20,577 nt of DNA. Source: Botryllus schlosseri. Its lineage: Eukaryota; Chordata; Ascidiacea; Stolidobranchia; Styelidae. The notes beneath the pieces are model-generated. The model saw only the letters and a program-made list of their open reading frames with translations, was not told the DNA's origin and searched no databases. Each line of letters starts with the position of its first letter. The stretch's first letter is position 1. The DNA lies in assembly GCA_000444245.1 (NCBI GenBank), contig ATSW01005596.1, positions 1 through 20,577 of the forward strand, given 5' to 3'. The translations under genes and the position numbers were made by a program. Of this stretch, positions 1 through 12,300 are shown in pieces.

Positions 1-200
1 TATGATGTCATAGACACTAATATCAAGTGGATATTTGAAATGCATAAAGTAAGTTGTGTTCCTAAAACTGGATTCGATAAGGTGTTTATTGGCTAATTCA
101 CATGTACTAAAGGTGTCAAGTCAAGTATTTATTGGTGTAGTAACGATAGCAAATAAATGGTAACGACTACATATTCGGTTAACAACATCAACCATAACAT

Positions 201-790
201 TAATGAAATATTCCAAGAGTGTATGGGTGTTCCTTCTCGCGACGGAGAATCGGCTTTTGCCGCTTTGTGATCGTAGATTCCATGACTTTCAAAGGAATAA
301 GAGGACGGCCACGAGCAAATATAAAAAATTGACTGTCATTGTAAGATTAGCACATTCTGGATGGGATAAGAGATGCTGCCCAATAGCCGAATTACAAGCA
401 GTAACTTGATCATAATCACGCAGTGTGTCAACAGACTGCGATGGAGGAGTTGGAGAAACATTATTTATTCTAATTTGCCGTGGGACATGCTGGCGAATTC
501 TTTGCAGCAAGCGCTGAGACGTGCGACCTACATACCGACTGTCACATCGGCACGTGTATTCATATATTATGTTGCTTTGATTTGTCGCAGGTAGCACATC
601 CTTTTGCGTTGCAGGCATCAGAGATTTCGTCATGAAGATTATCTGAGGTTCTACTTGTGAAAAACAATGGCTCACTGACGATTTAATTTGTTTTTCAAAC
701 CTGTTGGACACTTTCCCAATCCAAGGAAGATGCAAATAAACAGGACATTTTCTAGGTCCAAACGGTTTAACTTTTCTGAAATCTATATAA
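201..790 (-). mobile_element. Penelope-like retroelement relic, 3' end with GIY-YIG endonuclease
   Basis: The minus strand encodes peptides typical of the C-terminal region of Penelope-like elements. These include GPRKCPVYLHLPWIG, then IIYEYTCRCDSRYVGRTSQR (the CxC and GIY-YIG-related core with the catalytic Arg context), RIRQHVP, and SAIGQHLLSHPECA. A further C-terminal stretch (FARGRPLIPLKVMESTITKR) is recognisable in another frame. The copy is 5'-truncated, lacks the reverse transcriptase in this window and is broken, so it is a fossil. 1-200 may be its 3' untranslated tail. Confidence 0.82.
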
Positions 791-3638
791 TATAGTCACC
801 AAGTAGCTTAAGCTGCGAAGTGTAGGGAGGGATACAATCGAAACCTGCAGATCAGGTTGATCCAAGTTCTAACCCATTTCCTAAAATCTTCCGCATGCCG
901 TGGCGAATGATATCTGTCATATATTTCGTTGTGGGTTGTATTCCGACCTGACTGACATCTTCCTTCGCGTAACGACTCAAGATATGTGATTTCGCAAACC
1001 GAAAACACGAGTCTTTTCATTCGCGTAGTGTAAGTACAAAATATGAAAGAGTGATAAATATTCGAATGAGCAAGGAATTATCTCAAGTGCCCGATCAATC
1101 CCCAGATCCATAACGTTGCGTTGCCTTGCCACGCTGAATTAGTGCAACCCACGAATAGCCAGAGTATTCCCGGTTTTATAATTATTCGTGACCATATTGA
1201 CATGCAGAAAGTTATATGATGAGCTATGTAAGGTAAACGATATTTCTAAGCAAATCCAGACTTTTGGATCTTGACCGGTCAGAATACGACGCATGTCATA
1301 CATCGTACCGCGGTACCGACAATCTTATAAATTAGTTAAAGGCGCGACATTTTAAAACTAATAATAGGAAGCCCTTAACTATTCCATATAGCACCCTAAA
1401 ATATCTGTAGAGCAGGCAAGATAATCTCAGCCATTTCGTACGGCTGTGCATTGTGCAATTGTGCAGTGCATTCATGCATAAGCAAGCACGGCATTGTGAT
1501 GTTTAACAGATATTGCATCGGACAGCAGAGCTCAAATTTACAGCTTCCTACTCGTTCCGTACATAATACATCAAGTTACAATTTGAAACGGTATCTTAAA
1601 GCGGCAGTAAATAAATTGCCTATATAGCTTTACTAACCAAGCCAACTAAACTTCACCGCGGAGAAACTAACATAAAGCGGTCGGTGACGTGATTCACATG
1701 CGGCGTTGATGACCCGACGATACACCATTTGTCATTGATAAAAGTGTTTAATTTGTCCAATTAAATAGTCGGCGCTTGCTTAGCGGTACGGTAGCTCACT
1801 CCGTATCGTGTCCAATGTGAACCGTTGCGAGAATGGCTCCGGGACGCGCCTACAGGATAAACATTAGCTTTGTCGTGTTTATGAAATACTTGATACACAT
1901 CAGGTTTGTCCTCACCTTACGGTTTGTTTGGGTATTTACCAACACTATCCGGGCTGCTGTTGGGGCATAAACCGGATAAACGAAACAGCAGCGCAGTCTG
2001 ATATGAGGGGACTTGATGGGGATGTAAAACTGCATGCAGGCGTTCTGTGTACCAGTTCAAAGAATCTGCTCCTTTTACGTACGAGAAATTCAAAATTGCA
2101 CATTCAACACAATGCATCGCATAATGAAGAAGATATTCAGTACATGATGCAACGTTTACGCGATTTAGTGAGCTGCTCTTGTGCTGTGTGCATGTGCATG
2201 TGCATTTGTACATGTACATACTGTACGCTACTCAGTAGGCTTTCCCAATCTCTGCATATTCAGTCCCTGACAATGTTCATATCATCCCTAGAATTCACTT
2301 ATACTAAACTATGTTCCCTGGCGTTACGTTCTGGAAACCCACTATCAGTGGCAGTCGATTCAATAGAACGAGACATCTTCACGAGTTCGCGGGGATAGCG
2401 TCATCATTAAACGCCGAAATTCACCTGACTCGGCTCCTTCCTCAAATATTATCTGCAGATTCTGCCGTACCCCGCAACTACAATAGTTATCATATCGAAT
2501 CATACAAAGACCCACTACATAACTTCCCAACTTCTGTGATCACATGTATCCTCGTGCGCCGCATAGGAAGCAGAAATACCTGTCGACCAGCTGTTCAAAT
2601 TAAAAAGCCATCTCTAACGAGGACATTCAGCTAGAGTCCGGTGGCATTAAAAATAGTGAAGACCAAAATTCTAGTGATTGTCGGAATATATTAGCCGACC
2701 CGCGCGCCTTGGCGGCACAGCTGACTGTGTCAACAATGCGCAGGCTCGGACTACAACAACTCTCGAACGCGGCCTTCTGTTTTATGACAGCACGCTTCAC
2801 CGCTCGTATGGGGATCTGATGTTGAAATTACGGGGAATTCTCCTATCTCCCGATTGTGACATGCACATTTTCATCCCTGATCCATCTTCGTGAATGATCT
2901 GGCAATCGAAATACTCGAAATATAGGAATATGCATCCCAGACAGGTACATTTGAGGTATTATTGGTTCAGCGTCTTGCGCCAAAACATGCTGTTAATATA
3001 TTAACAAACCTCCGCCCAGAACGGCTACCAGTAACACACACTTCTCATTGCCGTTCCTCGGTTGCAGATAAGTGGGGAAATTACTCGGCAACGTTTTATC
3101 GCAAAACACGGGTTACTAGAATACCGAATTCCGGCAGCGATGAGACCATTTTCAATTATTTACCATTACAATAATCGCAAAACCACATAAACATCGATAT
3201 TATACACAAAAATAGACTCATGTCGAGCTACAAAAAGGTAACTTCTATGGGCAGGGCACTTCTTCCGAGTGCGACTTGACTTGACTCAATACACTCTTTT
3301 ATACAATCGGTACATAATCATTTGGTCATAACCATGAATGGTTCGGCTTTGATGACTCGGTTATATCGAGCATCATGAGAGATTCGAAAAAGAGCTACAT
3401 ATTTACCTCTTGTCGTCATACTAACACTGTTGCCCAACCTCGCCACCCATTGCTTCATTGATTTGCTACTAGCATCTATCAATTTTTATTTTTTTATAAT
3501 TTCATTTTCAACTAACTTTTGTTACAGTCAGACTGTGTAGAGACAAGTGTACCTGTTAGGCAGGTGCGATCAGACTAGTTGACCTCCAAGGCCGTGTCGA
3601 TCATTACTAGCTGATGCCGAATACTGTGTACTGTGCAG
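791..3638. other. Intergenic stretch with no recognisable gene
   Basis: Open frames here are short and show no domain I know. The longest, 1928-2398 (+), contains a Cys/Met run that comes from a TG/CATG-rich simple stretch around 2187-2219, so I do not call it a gene. TGCA-rich sequence near 1443-1490 and a short GACTTGACTTGACTC stretch near 3271-3285 are the only local repeats noticed. Confidence 0.5.
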
Positions 3639-3831
3639 CAATGTTCCCTCTATGCTGCGCACGTGCGCAAATGCGCAGTGCTGCACGGTCTCTGCGCACA
3701 TAAAATCTAAGTTGCGCACAAAAAATCAGAAGTGATGACCTTTTTTCTAGTCGTTACACACTGTTGTCCAAGGGTCTGCGCAGTGAGTTGGTGAGTGTGC
3801 GCAGACTTGTCTAAAATTAGAGGGGACATTG
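3639..3831. mobile_element. Small non-autonomous hAT-type element, copy 1
   Basis: Inverted ends CAATGTTCCCTCTA and TAGAGGGGACATTG, flanked by 8-bp duplications ctgtgcag (3631-3638) and ctgtgcgg (3832-3839). The body is rich in TGCGCA and has no coding capacity. The 8-bp target duplication fits the hAT superfamily. Two further copies of the family lie at 12419-12528 and 16975-17174. Confidence 0.85.
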
Positions 3832-3839
3832 CTGTGCGG

Positions 3840-4764
3840 ACTGTGCAGTGTGCCTGCATGCGTATTTTCTGTACCACCATTCGGCTGGATGAAAATAAAG
3901 ACTATCTCTCTCTCTCTCTTTCTATGTAGTAGATCTACCTTGTTTATGTGTATCACAATGCGTCATATGTTAGGTAATCGACTTGCGCTGTTGACATATA
4001 AGGATTATCTCTCTATCGCAAGCTTGTGGATTAAAGTTTTAAAAAAAATCAAAGTTTAATATTCAATTTCGAGTCCAGCGCCCGTGCCCTTTGAGATTCC
4101 ATGACATTTTCCGGTATCCATGTCTAAAATGGCCGGCGAAACGAAGCGATATGATAATGTCGAGGAGAAACTCGCGGCTACATCTTCTTTGCAAGTGTTC
4201 AGCTGATGGTGCGTATAGGCTAGGGTGGAGTGAAAACAACTTTTCTTTAATCGAAAAAAATGGGGTTCTCAAATCTCGACAAATGACCTAAAACTTGAAT
4301 AAAAATTGACATTAGGGTATTGCCCACATTTTCCAGCAGGCAACCCCCCCCCCCTCAATTTCTGCGCGCGAGAGGGTAGAATTGGCCATCTCGACAATCA
4401 CCGGTCGTAGAGTCATACGATATAGCTCAAAAGCTGCCAAAACATCAAGTCTGTCTTGATAAAAAAGTTTTCTCTATTGTGAACACAAAACGAGTTACAG
4501 CTAAAAAAGCACTAGATTTTGAGGCGGGTAAAAAGAACGAAAATAATTACCTGAAATCCAGCCATACATGGGTCAATTACTGCATCAGTGTGATCCGTCG
4601 TTAACGCGCAGTTGCGACCACGAATAAGATTATTTTGTTCCCTTCAACCTGAGCCTAGCACACATGAGTTGAGCCTGCAAATTCTTCTTATGTCCTGATA
4701 CATTTGTTGCACATCTTTGCGGCCCTCACTACTTCCGTTCTAGCCGCGATACATGCTATCCAGG
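3840..4764. other. Intergenic stretch, no firm gene; one 28-codon frame
   Basis: An ATG at 4120 with a second in-frame ATG at 4129 opens a 28-codon frame ending at 4206 (MSKMAGETKRYDNVEEKLAA at its start). Its composition looks protein-like and could be a first exon, but no partner exon was identified. A run of ten or so C lies near 4346. Otherwise nothing is recognisable. Confidence 0.35.
3901..3925. repeat. (TC)n microsatellite
   Basis: A short run of about eight CT dinucleotides just right of the small hAT element, degenerating into CTTTCT. Confidence 0.85.
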
Positions 4765-5111
4765 GTTGTAATGACTCAATTCAAAAATTTTCGTTGATTC
4801 GAGTCAATTTGTGTATTGACTGGACTTGTCCTCGAGTCATTGTGTATGACTCAAGACATTCCACATCTTATTCAAGTCTCGTGTGCCAGGATCTATCATT
4901 CAAAATTAGTCCCATAAACTGACTTTTATCTGATTGCATAAACTTGTTAGAGCGAGAAATTGAGTGTATTATGAATGCTAGGCCTTCAACACCATCCAAG
5001 AGTTTCACAAAGTGAGTTAAACCCGACTTGAACTCGAGAATGAGCACTGTGACTTGGACTCGGTGGTGAATCGAAAATGACACCAGCCAAATTGACTTGC
5101 TTGGGTACAAC
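4765..5111. mobile_element. GACTC-rich inverted-repeat element, copy 1
   Basis: A 347-bp non-coding repeat beginning GTTGTAATGACTC and ending GGGTACAAC, packed with GACTC/GAGTC and ACTTG motifs. It aligns over its whole length with 15504-15846, including shared internal blocks such as CTTTTATCTG and GACTCGGTGGTGAAT. The ends are inverted (GTTGTAA-type). No clear target duplication is visible, so the superfamily is unassigned. Confidence 0.75.
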
Positions 5112-5388
5112 TCTGATGCTAACACGATAGTACATGACTGTCAGAAAAATGCGGATTCTGCCATGTTCAAGATGCTGAGAAATGCATTTCTACCCAATAT
5201 ACACACAAATCGCCTAAAAGAATTCCGAATTGTTTGCAAACATACAGAAATAACCAGAATGTCATTCTTCTCAGCACTATTCCCGGTAGAATGCTATAGT
5301 GCCTGCTGGTGCATTATTCATTCTAGCAGCCAACATCCCACATAAGCAACGGAAGCATCATGATTGTAGCCTACAATTTGTTCTAGAT

Positions 5389-5995
5389 CAGTGGTTCTCA
5401 AACTTTTTTCAACACGCACGGGGCCTTGATGATAGTGAAAAATTTCGCGCCCCCTCATCGTTGTATTAAAAAGCCCAACCATAATTTTTGCAATCTTAAC
5501 GCAATGTTTGGTGACATGGAAGGGGCTATGGCGGTTAAGACATTTCTCAAATATGGAATACGGACAGCACGAAAAAACTTCCAGCTGAATGATTTGATGC
5601 GCATAATTATGTGCAATGATATTATTATCGATTTTGGTGCCTAATTCCTTCTATTACCCCACTTTGAGCTTAGCTCAAACGTACCTGACCCTAAGCTAAA
5701 TAAAAAAAAACTGATGGCCCAGCTAAACGCATTCACCAGTAACACTTCATTCAGGGACATCTTCTGATTAGTGCTTAAGGTTCAGTATCAGACAAAATTT
5801 AGCAACCGTGTGTGGATGGTACGGACACTCCTATGACATTTAAAATCGAAATAAAATCAGCACTATTGTCATTGTTGAAACTTAGATGTTTCAGCATAAA
5901 TTAAACTAACTCCGAGTTTGAGAAAGATCATTTCTCTCGGGCGACTTCGTGCCTCCCCTCAGATGCTTTCATGAACCCCAGTTTGAGAACCACGG
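5389..5995. mobile_element. hAT (Charlie-type) non-autonomous element with perfect TSD
   Basis: It starts CAGTGGTTCTCAAAC and ends GTTTGAGAACCACGG, inverted with one mismatch at the tip. Flanks are perfect 8-bp duplications ttctagat (5381-5388 and 5996-6003). The CAGTGGTTCTCAAACTTTTT end and GCGCCCCC body are typical of hAT-Charlie elements. There is no intact transposase. It lies about 105 bp downstream of the PARP14-like stop codon, so it probably falls in the 3' untranslated region or just past it. Confidence 0.92.
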
Positions 5996-6100
5996 TTCTA
6001 GATAGTCCTTTGTGATCTTTACACATTCATCAGGACCTATACATTATTAGGATTAGGAGTGGCTGAAAGTCAAATTATGAAGCAATCAAAAATACTCTGA

Positions 6101-6372
6101 TCAAGTGTACTCAATTAGATAGGTCGGATATGCGCTAGCGTCTTTGAAAATGATATACATTGTGGGGGCAGACACATTGTCGACGACACTGTCATATAAA
6201 TCCACTCCATTCCTTGCTGGAGGGGTCCTCATTCCTGACTGTCCCTGAGCATAAGACCCTGTTATCACATCTGCCAGAAACATGGTGCGAATGTTGTTAG
6301 CACCGGGTTGGGAAAAGCCATTAGAATAACGGGCAGTCGTTGCAAAATAGACGCCGTTACCATACGCAGCAG
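6101..6372 (-). CDS. PARP14: PARP14-like exon 15 (last): PARP catalytic C-terminus and stop
   Basis: Encodes residues 779-868 and the TGA stop. YGNGVYFATTARYS (782-795) holds the catalytic-fold Tyr787. Next come MRTPP and DLYDSVVDN, then APTMYIIFKD and AYPTYLIEY, the standard end of PARP7/10-16-type domains. Met850 sits where PARP1 has its catalytic Glu and PARP14 has Leu. Acceptor TCTTTTTCAG. No AATAAA is seen on the gene strand between the stop and the transposon at 5995. Confidence 0.95.
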
Positions 6373-9300
6373 CTGAAAAAGATTATTCCCGAATCAATTG
6401 ATCAATAAAGTCAATTGTTAGATAGTATCTACCGTTGTATCAAATAACTCACCATGAGACCCGGCAAAACTTCTGTCGAAACCATTGTTAATTATTGCAT
6501 CAGCATTTCCTGTTCCGTGGAAAAGCTGTCTCTCGACTTGATGTCCAGTGCCTTGCAATTTCCCGGTGACTTCGGCTTTCTTGGCAGCGTATTGCTTGTA
6601 AAGGGCGACACTTTGGATTCTACTGATCTGAATAAGCAGTTGTCAAGAATGAAGAATATCAGTTAAGTGGAGGTGGGAAAACGATTTGAATATATACATT
6701 GAATCTGCTGTCACCCCCTAAACCTGAAATAATATCTTGAAAATTGATCATAGATGGTGAAGTGTGCAGTTTCTAAATAATATTGAAAGAAAATTGTACA
6801 GACTGTCGCTGATACCAACTGCCGTTGACATCACAAATATACTAACAAATTGATATGCAAAGAAAATCAGTTTGAATGGTTGATGTTTCGACAAATGAAA
6901 ACAATTACCATGTGTCTCCTGGAGATCTCAACACACCTAGCTGCTCATTAATTTCCAGATATGGGGTGAATGATGAGATAATTGTGTAGGTGAATATAGA
7001 GTTTTCTTTACATTTGTTCACTAAAAAATGCCATTTTTCTGGATATGTTATATATCTCAAAATCCTGACGTGCTGGACTCAAGATAATTGTATATTTCAA
7101 ATTGGCGACCCCAAATTACTCTGATTCAGTTCTCAGAGTCAAAACTGGAAATTTTGTGTTGACCAATGTTATGAAATGTCCAAGCCAGCTGATATGCCAT
7201 TGTAATTCTAAATGTGTAACACCATCAAATGCAATACCAGTGGAGAATGGAAATAATAGGCTCTGAATTACTATTTCAACATGAAAAGATAACGGCTAAA
7301 TAACAGAAGTGCATCCCAATACCGTTGGATTATTCGGACTCAGTCCAGTCGTTGTCATGCTGTTCAACACTTTGTTATATTCTGTAGATCCCTGGGCCAA
7401 CGGAACTTTCTTCAAGCCTTTGCTGCCCATATTATCCCATGATTTTGGCAGAGCGTCTGAGTAGAGAATCAGAATAGAGTGGTTTAAAAAGTTGACAAGC
7501 AACTGCAAGCCTACTTTGCGGTTCTGTCAACTTTAGCCAGTAAGGATTGCTCATTTATAAGGAGATCGTGAAATTGTATACACGAAACATCATTGAAATT
7601 ATATAGCCTACAACTGTCAAGATTCTCAAAACTTAACAAAATAACCGACAAGGAGAATTATACCTGATTCCCCCTTTTCTTTTAGTCGCCGTCGTATGTG
7701 AGAATTCGGACTGTCCAAATTGGCCAGGTCGTAAGTTTGTTTCAAAACTTTATCATATTGAAATTCTACAACTTGCACTCGACCAAGATTTTTTCCCTTT
7801 TGCAAAAAACAAAATACCCTTATGAAGACACATTCACAAATGAATAGTATATTCGTATTGGATAAACCCGAATATTTTCGGCCGACACTTGTCAAGTGTA
7901 ATCAAGTGTCGGCAACTAGTAAAGAATTGGAAAGAACATTGTATATCAACAATCGTATCACAAAATATGACGTCACCGGTATGAAATTTCGATAAATCCA
8001 GGCAAAGAGATCGCTTAAGCTCAGTGTACTATTTTTAGATGAAACAGGAACTACTTCTATTGGCACAAACACACACACACACACACATATAAAAGTGTGA
8101 ACGGCCTCTCCCGTTTTTCGCGTTAACAAAATTCACCAATTCCACAGAAAAATACAAAATCACGCCCACCCGAAAAGCTTTTTCCAAAGCATGCGCCGCC
8201 CGTGCCGGCAATTCGACCCAAACGCCGTTGGAAGCTTTCTTCTCCCAAGCGACGTACTGTACGGTAGTCCTGGCTTCGCTGAGCGCTCGGAGGACACCGC
8301 GTATAGCATCGCAGGCCTTCATCACGTTTTTAGTCTGACCGATCACCAGGAGGCGCGTCAGATACCTGACAAAGAACGACGATATGATCACATTTTCTTA
8401 TTGTCAGGGTATAAAATAAGAGACGCTTGGAGGTACAGTGCTTTAATACAAAATTGAAAATATATTCATATTGAAATGAGCCCGATTATTTTCGGCTAAC
8501 ACTCGTCAGGGTAATCGCCAGCAACTAGTAGAGATTTCTAAAGATCATTCGCATCCCCAAATATGGCAAAAAAAACATTTGAAATCAATGCGAACAGATG
8601 GCTTAGGTTCAATGCACTATATTAAGAATGTACACAAACTCGCCGGATTTCAATAAGTCGATTCCAAAGAGAGTCAGTCGAAAATATTCGATCAACATAT
8701 ATGATTCAATTGCATTGCAAATGAAAATAAAAAAAAGAAGGTCAACACTTCAACCCTTTAGCCGCGGGTGGATCCTAGAGGATCCATGCACAGTTTTTCA
8801 CAAACACGCTTCAATCAATTAACGACATCTTGCGTTGTAGTGCTCATAACGGTTACAGTTATCGTCTATAAATAGCTATTGTCAATGCGCATACAAAGAT
8901 CTATATATAAATCATTGCCTTACCGCATAATCCGTTCAAAATGCAGGTTGAATACAGAAAAAACGTCTCCCGCAAAATACAATGTGTAGCTCAGTTCGCC
9001 TTAATGAACGCTAATGTTATAATCCCTTATATCTTCCGTTCTACACGTCGTAAGCAGACACAGTTTTCGTTTTAGAGTAGTTGTTGATCGCAAGAGTTCA
9101 TTGAAACCATAATATCGGGAATTAGTTGGATAGAACACGCTTCAAATTGGTGTGAAATAAAGCAATATTCTGTTACGTGAAAAAATGCCGCGCACGTGTC
9201 AGCATTGCCGCATAAGGGCATATACATTCACTTACGATTGCCTTTTATACAGTTGAATGTCACACATATAGTTAGATGCAGTCCATAACACTTCAACAAG

Positions 9301-12300
9301 ATCAGTATCACGAAGGTTGGTCTTATATAAGTTAGCCGACGCCAGTGCTAAACACTACAGACATGGGTGTGTAAGTTACGCAAGTAGGATACTCGCGCCT
9401 GTAATAACAACATACAGACAGTTGAATCATCCGTTTTATATGTTGTACGAAGTTACTGTAGACTTCAATGAATAGATGTTGATCATATGCCCATATACTG
9501 ACGAACCTGTATCAGACATTCGATCTGTAGAACACGTTTCAAATTGATAGGAAATGAAGCAACAAGAGTAATCGCGCGCCTATGAGAAGTGTCAAACAAG
9601 GCAATATATTTACTTACGATGGCCTTGTGCAGTTGCAAATTGCACATTTTGTTAGTTATTTGTGATCAATAGTATCTATAAGAACAGTAACATGGATTTG
9701 GACTTATATAACTGGACCAGACAAAGCCAAATAAACACGAATTACAAGGCGCGTTGCCTCTATCGCGATGACGTAATCAGCGGCGGCCGTGAGTAATGCT
9801 TACAACGAAGACTTTCCAGTCGCGTTGCGCGCGACTGCGTAAATGTATCGAGCTCAGTAATGTCTTGTTTGAACGCCGTAATTGATATGTAAGACAACCA
9901 CGTGGTCATTCACTATGGGAAGTAATATGTATCACGTCACGTGAAAACGAAAAACAAATTTCTCTTTCACTTTTGAGAAATCGCGTAGACTTGTTTCAAT
10001 ATCATTGTCACCTCTCTCGTCTGAGCCGTCCGAGTAGCTCAGTTGGTCAGGCTGCTATTTCCTGATCACGGCGATATATTGGGCGTCGGTTCAAGTCCCG
10101 TTATTCGCATTTTGTGAACTTTTTGGTTAATGCATTAAAATTTGGCCTGGAGGCTGACCGCGGGAGTAGGGTTAACCAGCAACATCACACAGTTGCTGTC
10201 TTTTTCGTGAGCTGATGACTACAAAAGAATAATCAAGAGTTCATCGCTTCCACCCAGTTTTAATCACTGCATCATTGCCGAAAGCAAAAACAAACTAATG
10301 ACACAAGTAAAAAATGAGTTTGTGTATAATCTAAAAATAGTGTGTCGAGCTGTTCGCCCAGATTATCTGAATTTTCATGCCGGTAACATCATATATTTGG
10401 TGATACGATTGTTGATATACAAAATTCTTTTGAAGTCCCAAGTAGTTGCCGACGATTACCCCAGACACGTGTCATTTGAAAATATTCGGGGTTATTTCAA
10501 TAGTAACATATGATTCAATCACAGAAAGAAGGGCAATTTAGATGTATAAGACACTGTCCTTCAGAATAAGGTTAACTCTCACAAATAAGGAAGGTATGGC
10601 AACCTTGCTTATTGTAAAAAGCTAGGGAAATCGTGTAGTTACATGTCGGATTTATTTTCAATCTTGACGTCGTGTGTCTTCTCGGTCTGTTCGATTTCAA
10701 ACGTCTCCCTGGCGGTGACAGCTTGTAAGGCGGGATCGTCGATAGTTTCCTTATGCATGACCTTATCCGTTTCGTCGTCAATACATTGCAAGGCCTGTAG
10801 AAGATGCAGGTGATAACGATAAGCAATGGCTTCAATATAGTAAGTGTCATGATGTCATTTAAAATAACACAGCCTTAACGTAACCCTTTCATCTTGTGCC
10901 TAACACCCACCCCCAGCCCCAACCATAACCACGACACAAGCTACCCTGAAGCAAAAACTGATAAAACCAACCTTATCCATGATTCGCTATTTTGAATATC
11001 TCGTTATTTTGAATACCGTATGCCGTATGTTATTATTAAGACTGTTAACCGAACTTGCTGCAAGCGTAGTGAGTCATGATATACAGAAGTGGACACTAGG
11101 GTTGTTCAAAAATAACTTTTTTTTTGGATCTCATGGATTCACTAATTAAATTGTTAGGTTATCTAAAATGAACTCTGCACATCAAATTTGGCTTGATACC
11201 AACTGGTAGATGTGAAAGCACAGGAGTTAACTTAACAATTTTATGGGGTTGACAGTAAAATTGGACATAATTCAAACTTTTTAAACTCCTGTGCGTTCAC
11301 ATCTACTAGTTGGAATCGAGCCAAATTTGGTGTGTAGCGTTTTTTTAGGCAACCTAACAATAGAATCAGTGAATCCCCGAATCCAGACTAAAGATTTATT
11401 TTCGAACAACCGTAGTGGACACTCAAACAATTATATTTGATTGAATTTGAATTGAAGCCGAGCCAAGAATGTCTATAGCCAATGTCATTGAGGAGAGATG
11501 GTGATAGTACTTGACTAAACGATGGGTAAAATCGCCAGACTGGAGTAAAAAAATAACTGTGGGATTGAAACACCTTGTTATTATTTTGACCCCACACCCA
11601 CATGCACAATGATACAAAAAATATTGACAGGACTAGGCTACGCCGACAATGTTCATTATGACCTATTTTTCAATAGAGAAATAACTAGCTCAAATTACAA
11701 AAATGTGAAATATAAAAGACACCACAGCTAGATTACAAAATATCATTGGGTTCTGCATGAGCTAGCTGAATTGATTTAGCTACGAGTGTAAATATACAGG
11801 ACATAAATGTATAGATATAAATGAACGAGCATAATATGATGAAAGATTACGTTTTGTATGTCTCTTCGCGAAGCAGCATAGAAGTAAAGATCCAAAATCT
11901 CCTCTTCTCTCTTAGACGGAGATGAAAATAATCCGACAACGCCTTTAATATTAAAATCAGGATAAAAAGAAGACTCAAATTCATGCTAAACAAATTATCT
12001 GACCTTCAATTGCCTTTTTGAACTTGTTCAACACTCCTTTTTTCGCGCTAACGTCTCCCAGTATCCCGTCCTTGAAATCTTGCACCATCGTAGTGTCGAA
12101 CACGACGATGTCCACTGTATTGAGACTCTGGGTGCTCGGGTGAAGTTTGACAAAGGTGTCGATAGCAGAACGGAAAAGTAAACCGACGGTTCCGCTGTCC
12201 ATTTGGATATTACCTGAAATTTTGTCCCAAATCTTCAACCCAAAGAATCGCTTCGATAACATCTTTATGGTGTCTTCATTTTATAGTCTTATTATATTAC

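Noticed and set aside
1928-2398. 156-codon plus-strand open frame
   Set aside because: No domain recognised; its Cys/Met-rich centre is translated TGCATG simple sequence.
4487-4560. Short coding exon in the AAACGAGTTACAG stretch
   Set aside because: Every frame stops quickly and no splice pair fits.
8191-8457. 88-codon plus-strand open frame
   Set aside because: Antisense to the WWE exon 11.
9131-9260. U1-like snRNA gene (ACTTACGATTGCC resembles the U1 5' end)
   Set aside because: Only a few bases match U1 and no Sm site or stem-loops follow.
10028-10109. Functional tRNA gene
   Set aside because: A and B boxes are good, but the acceptor arm and D arm do not pair, and no convincing anticodon loop is present.
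10795-10829. Longer version of exon 10 using an acceptor at 10830
   Set aside because: It would also keep frame if exon 9 were skipped, but the acceptor at 10795 is much stronger and exon 9 fits both phases and the domain.
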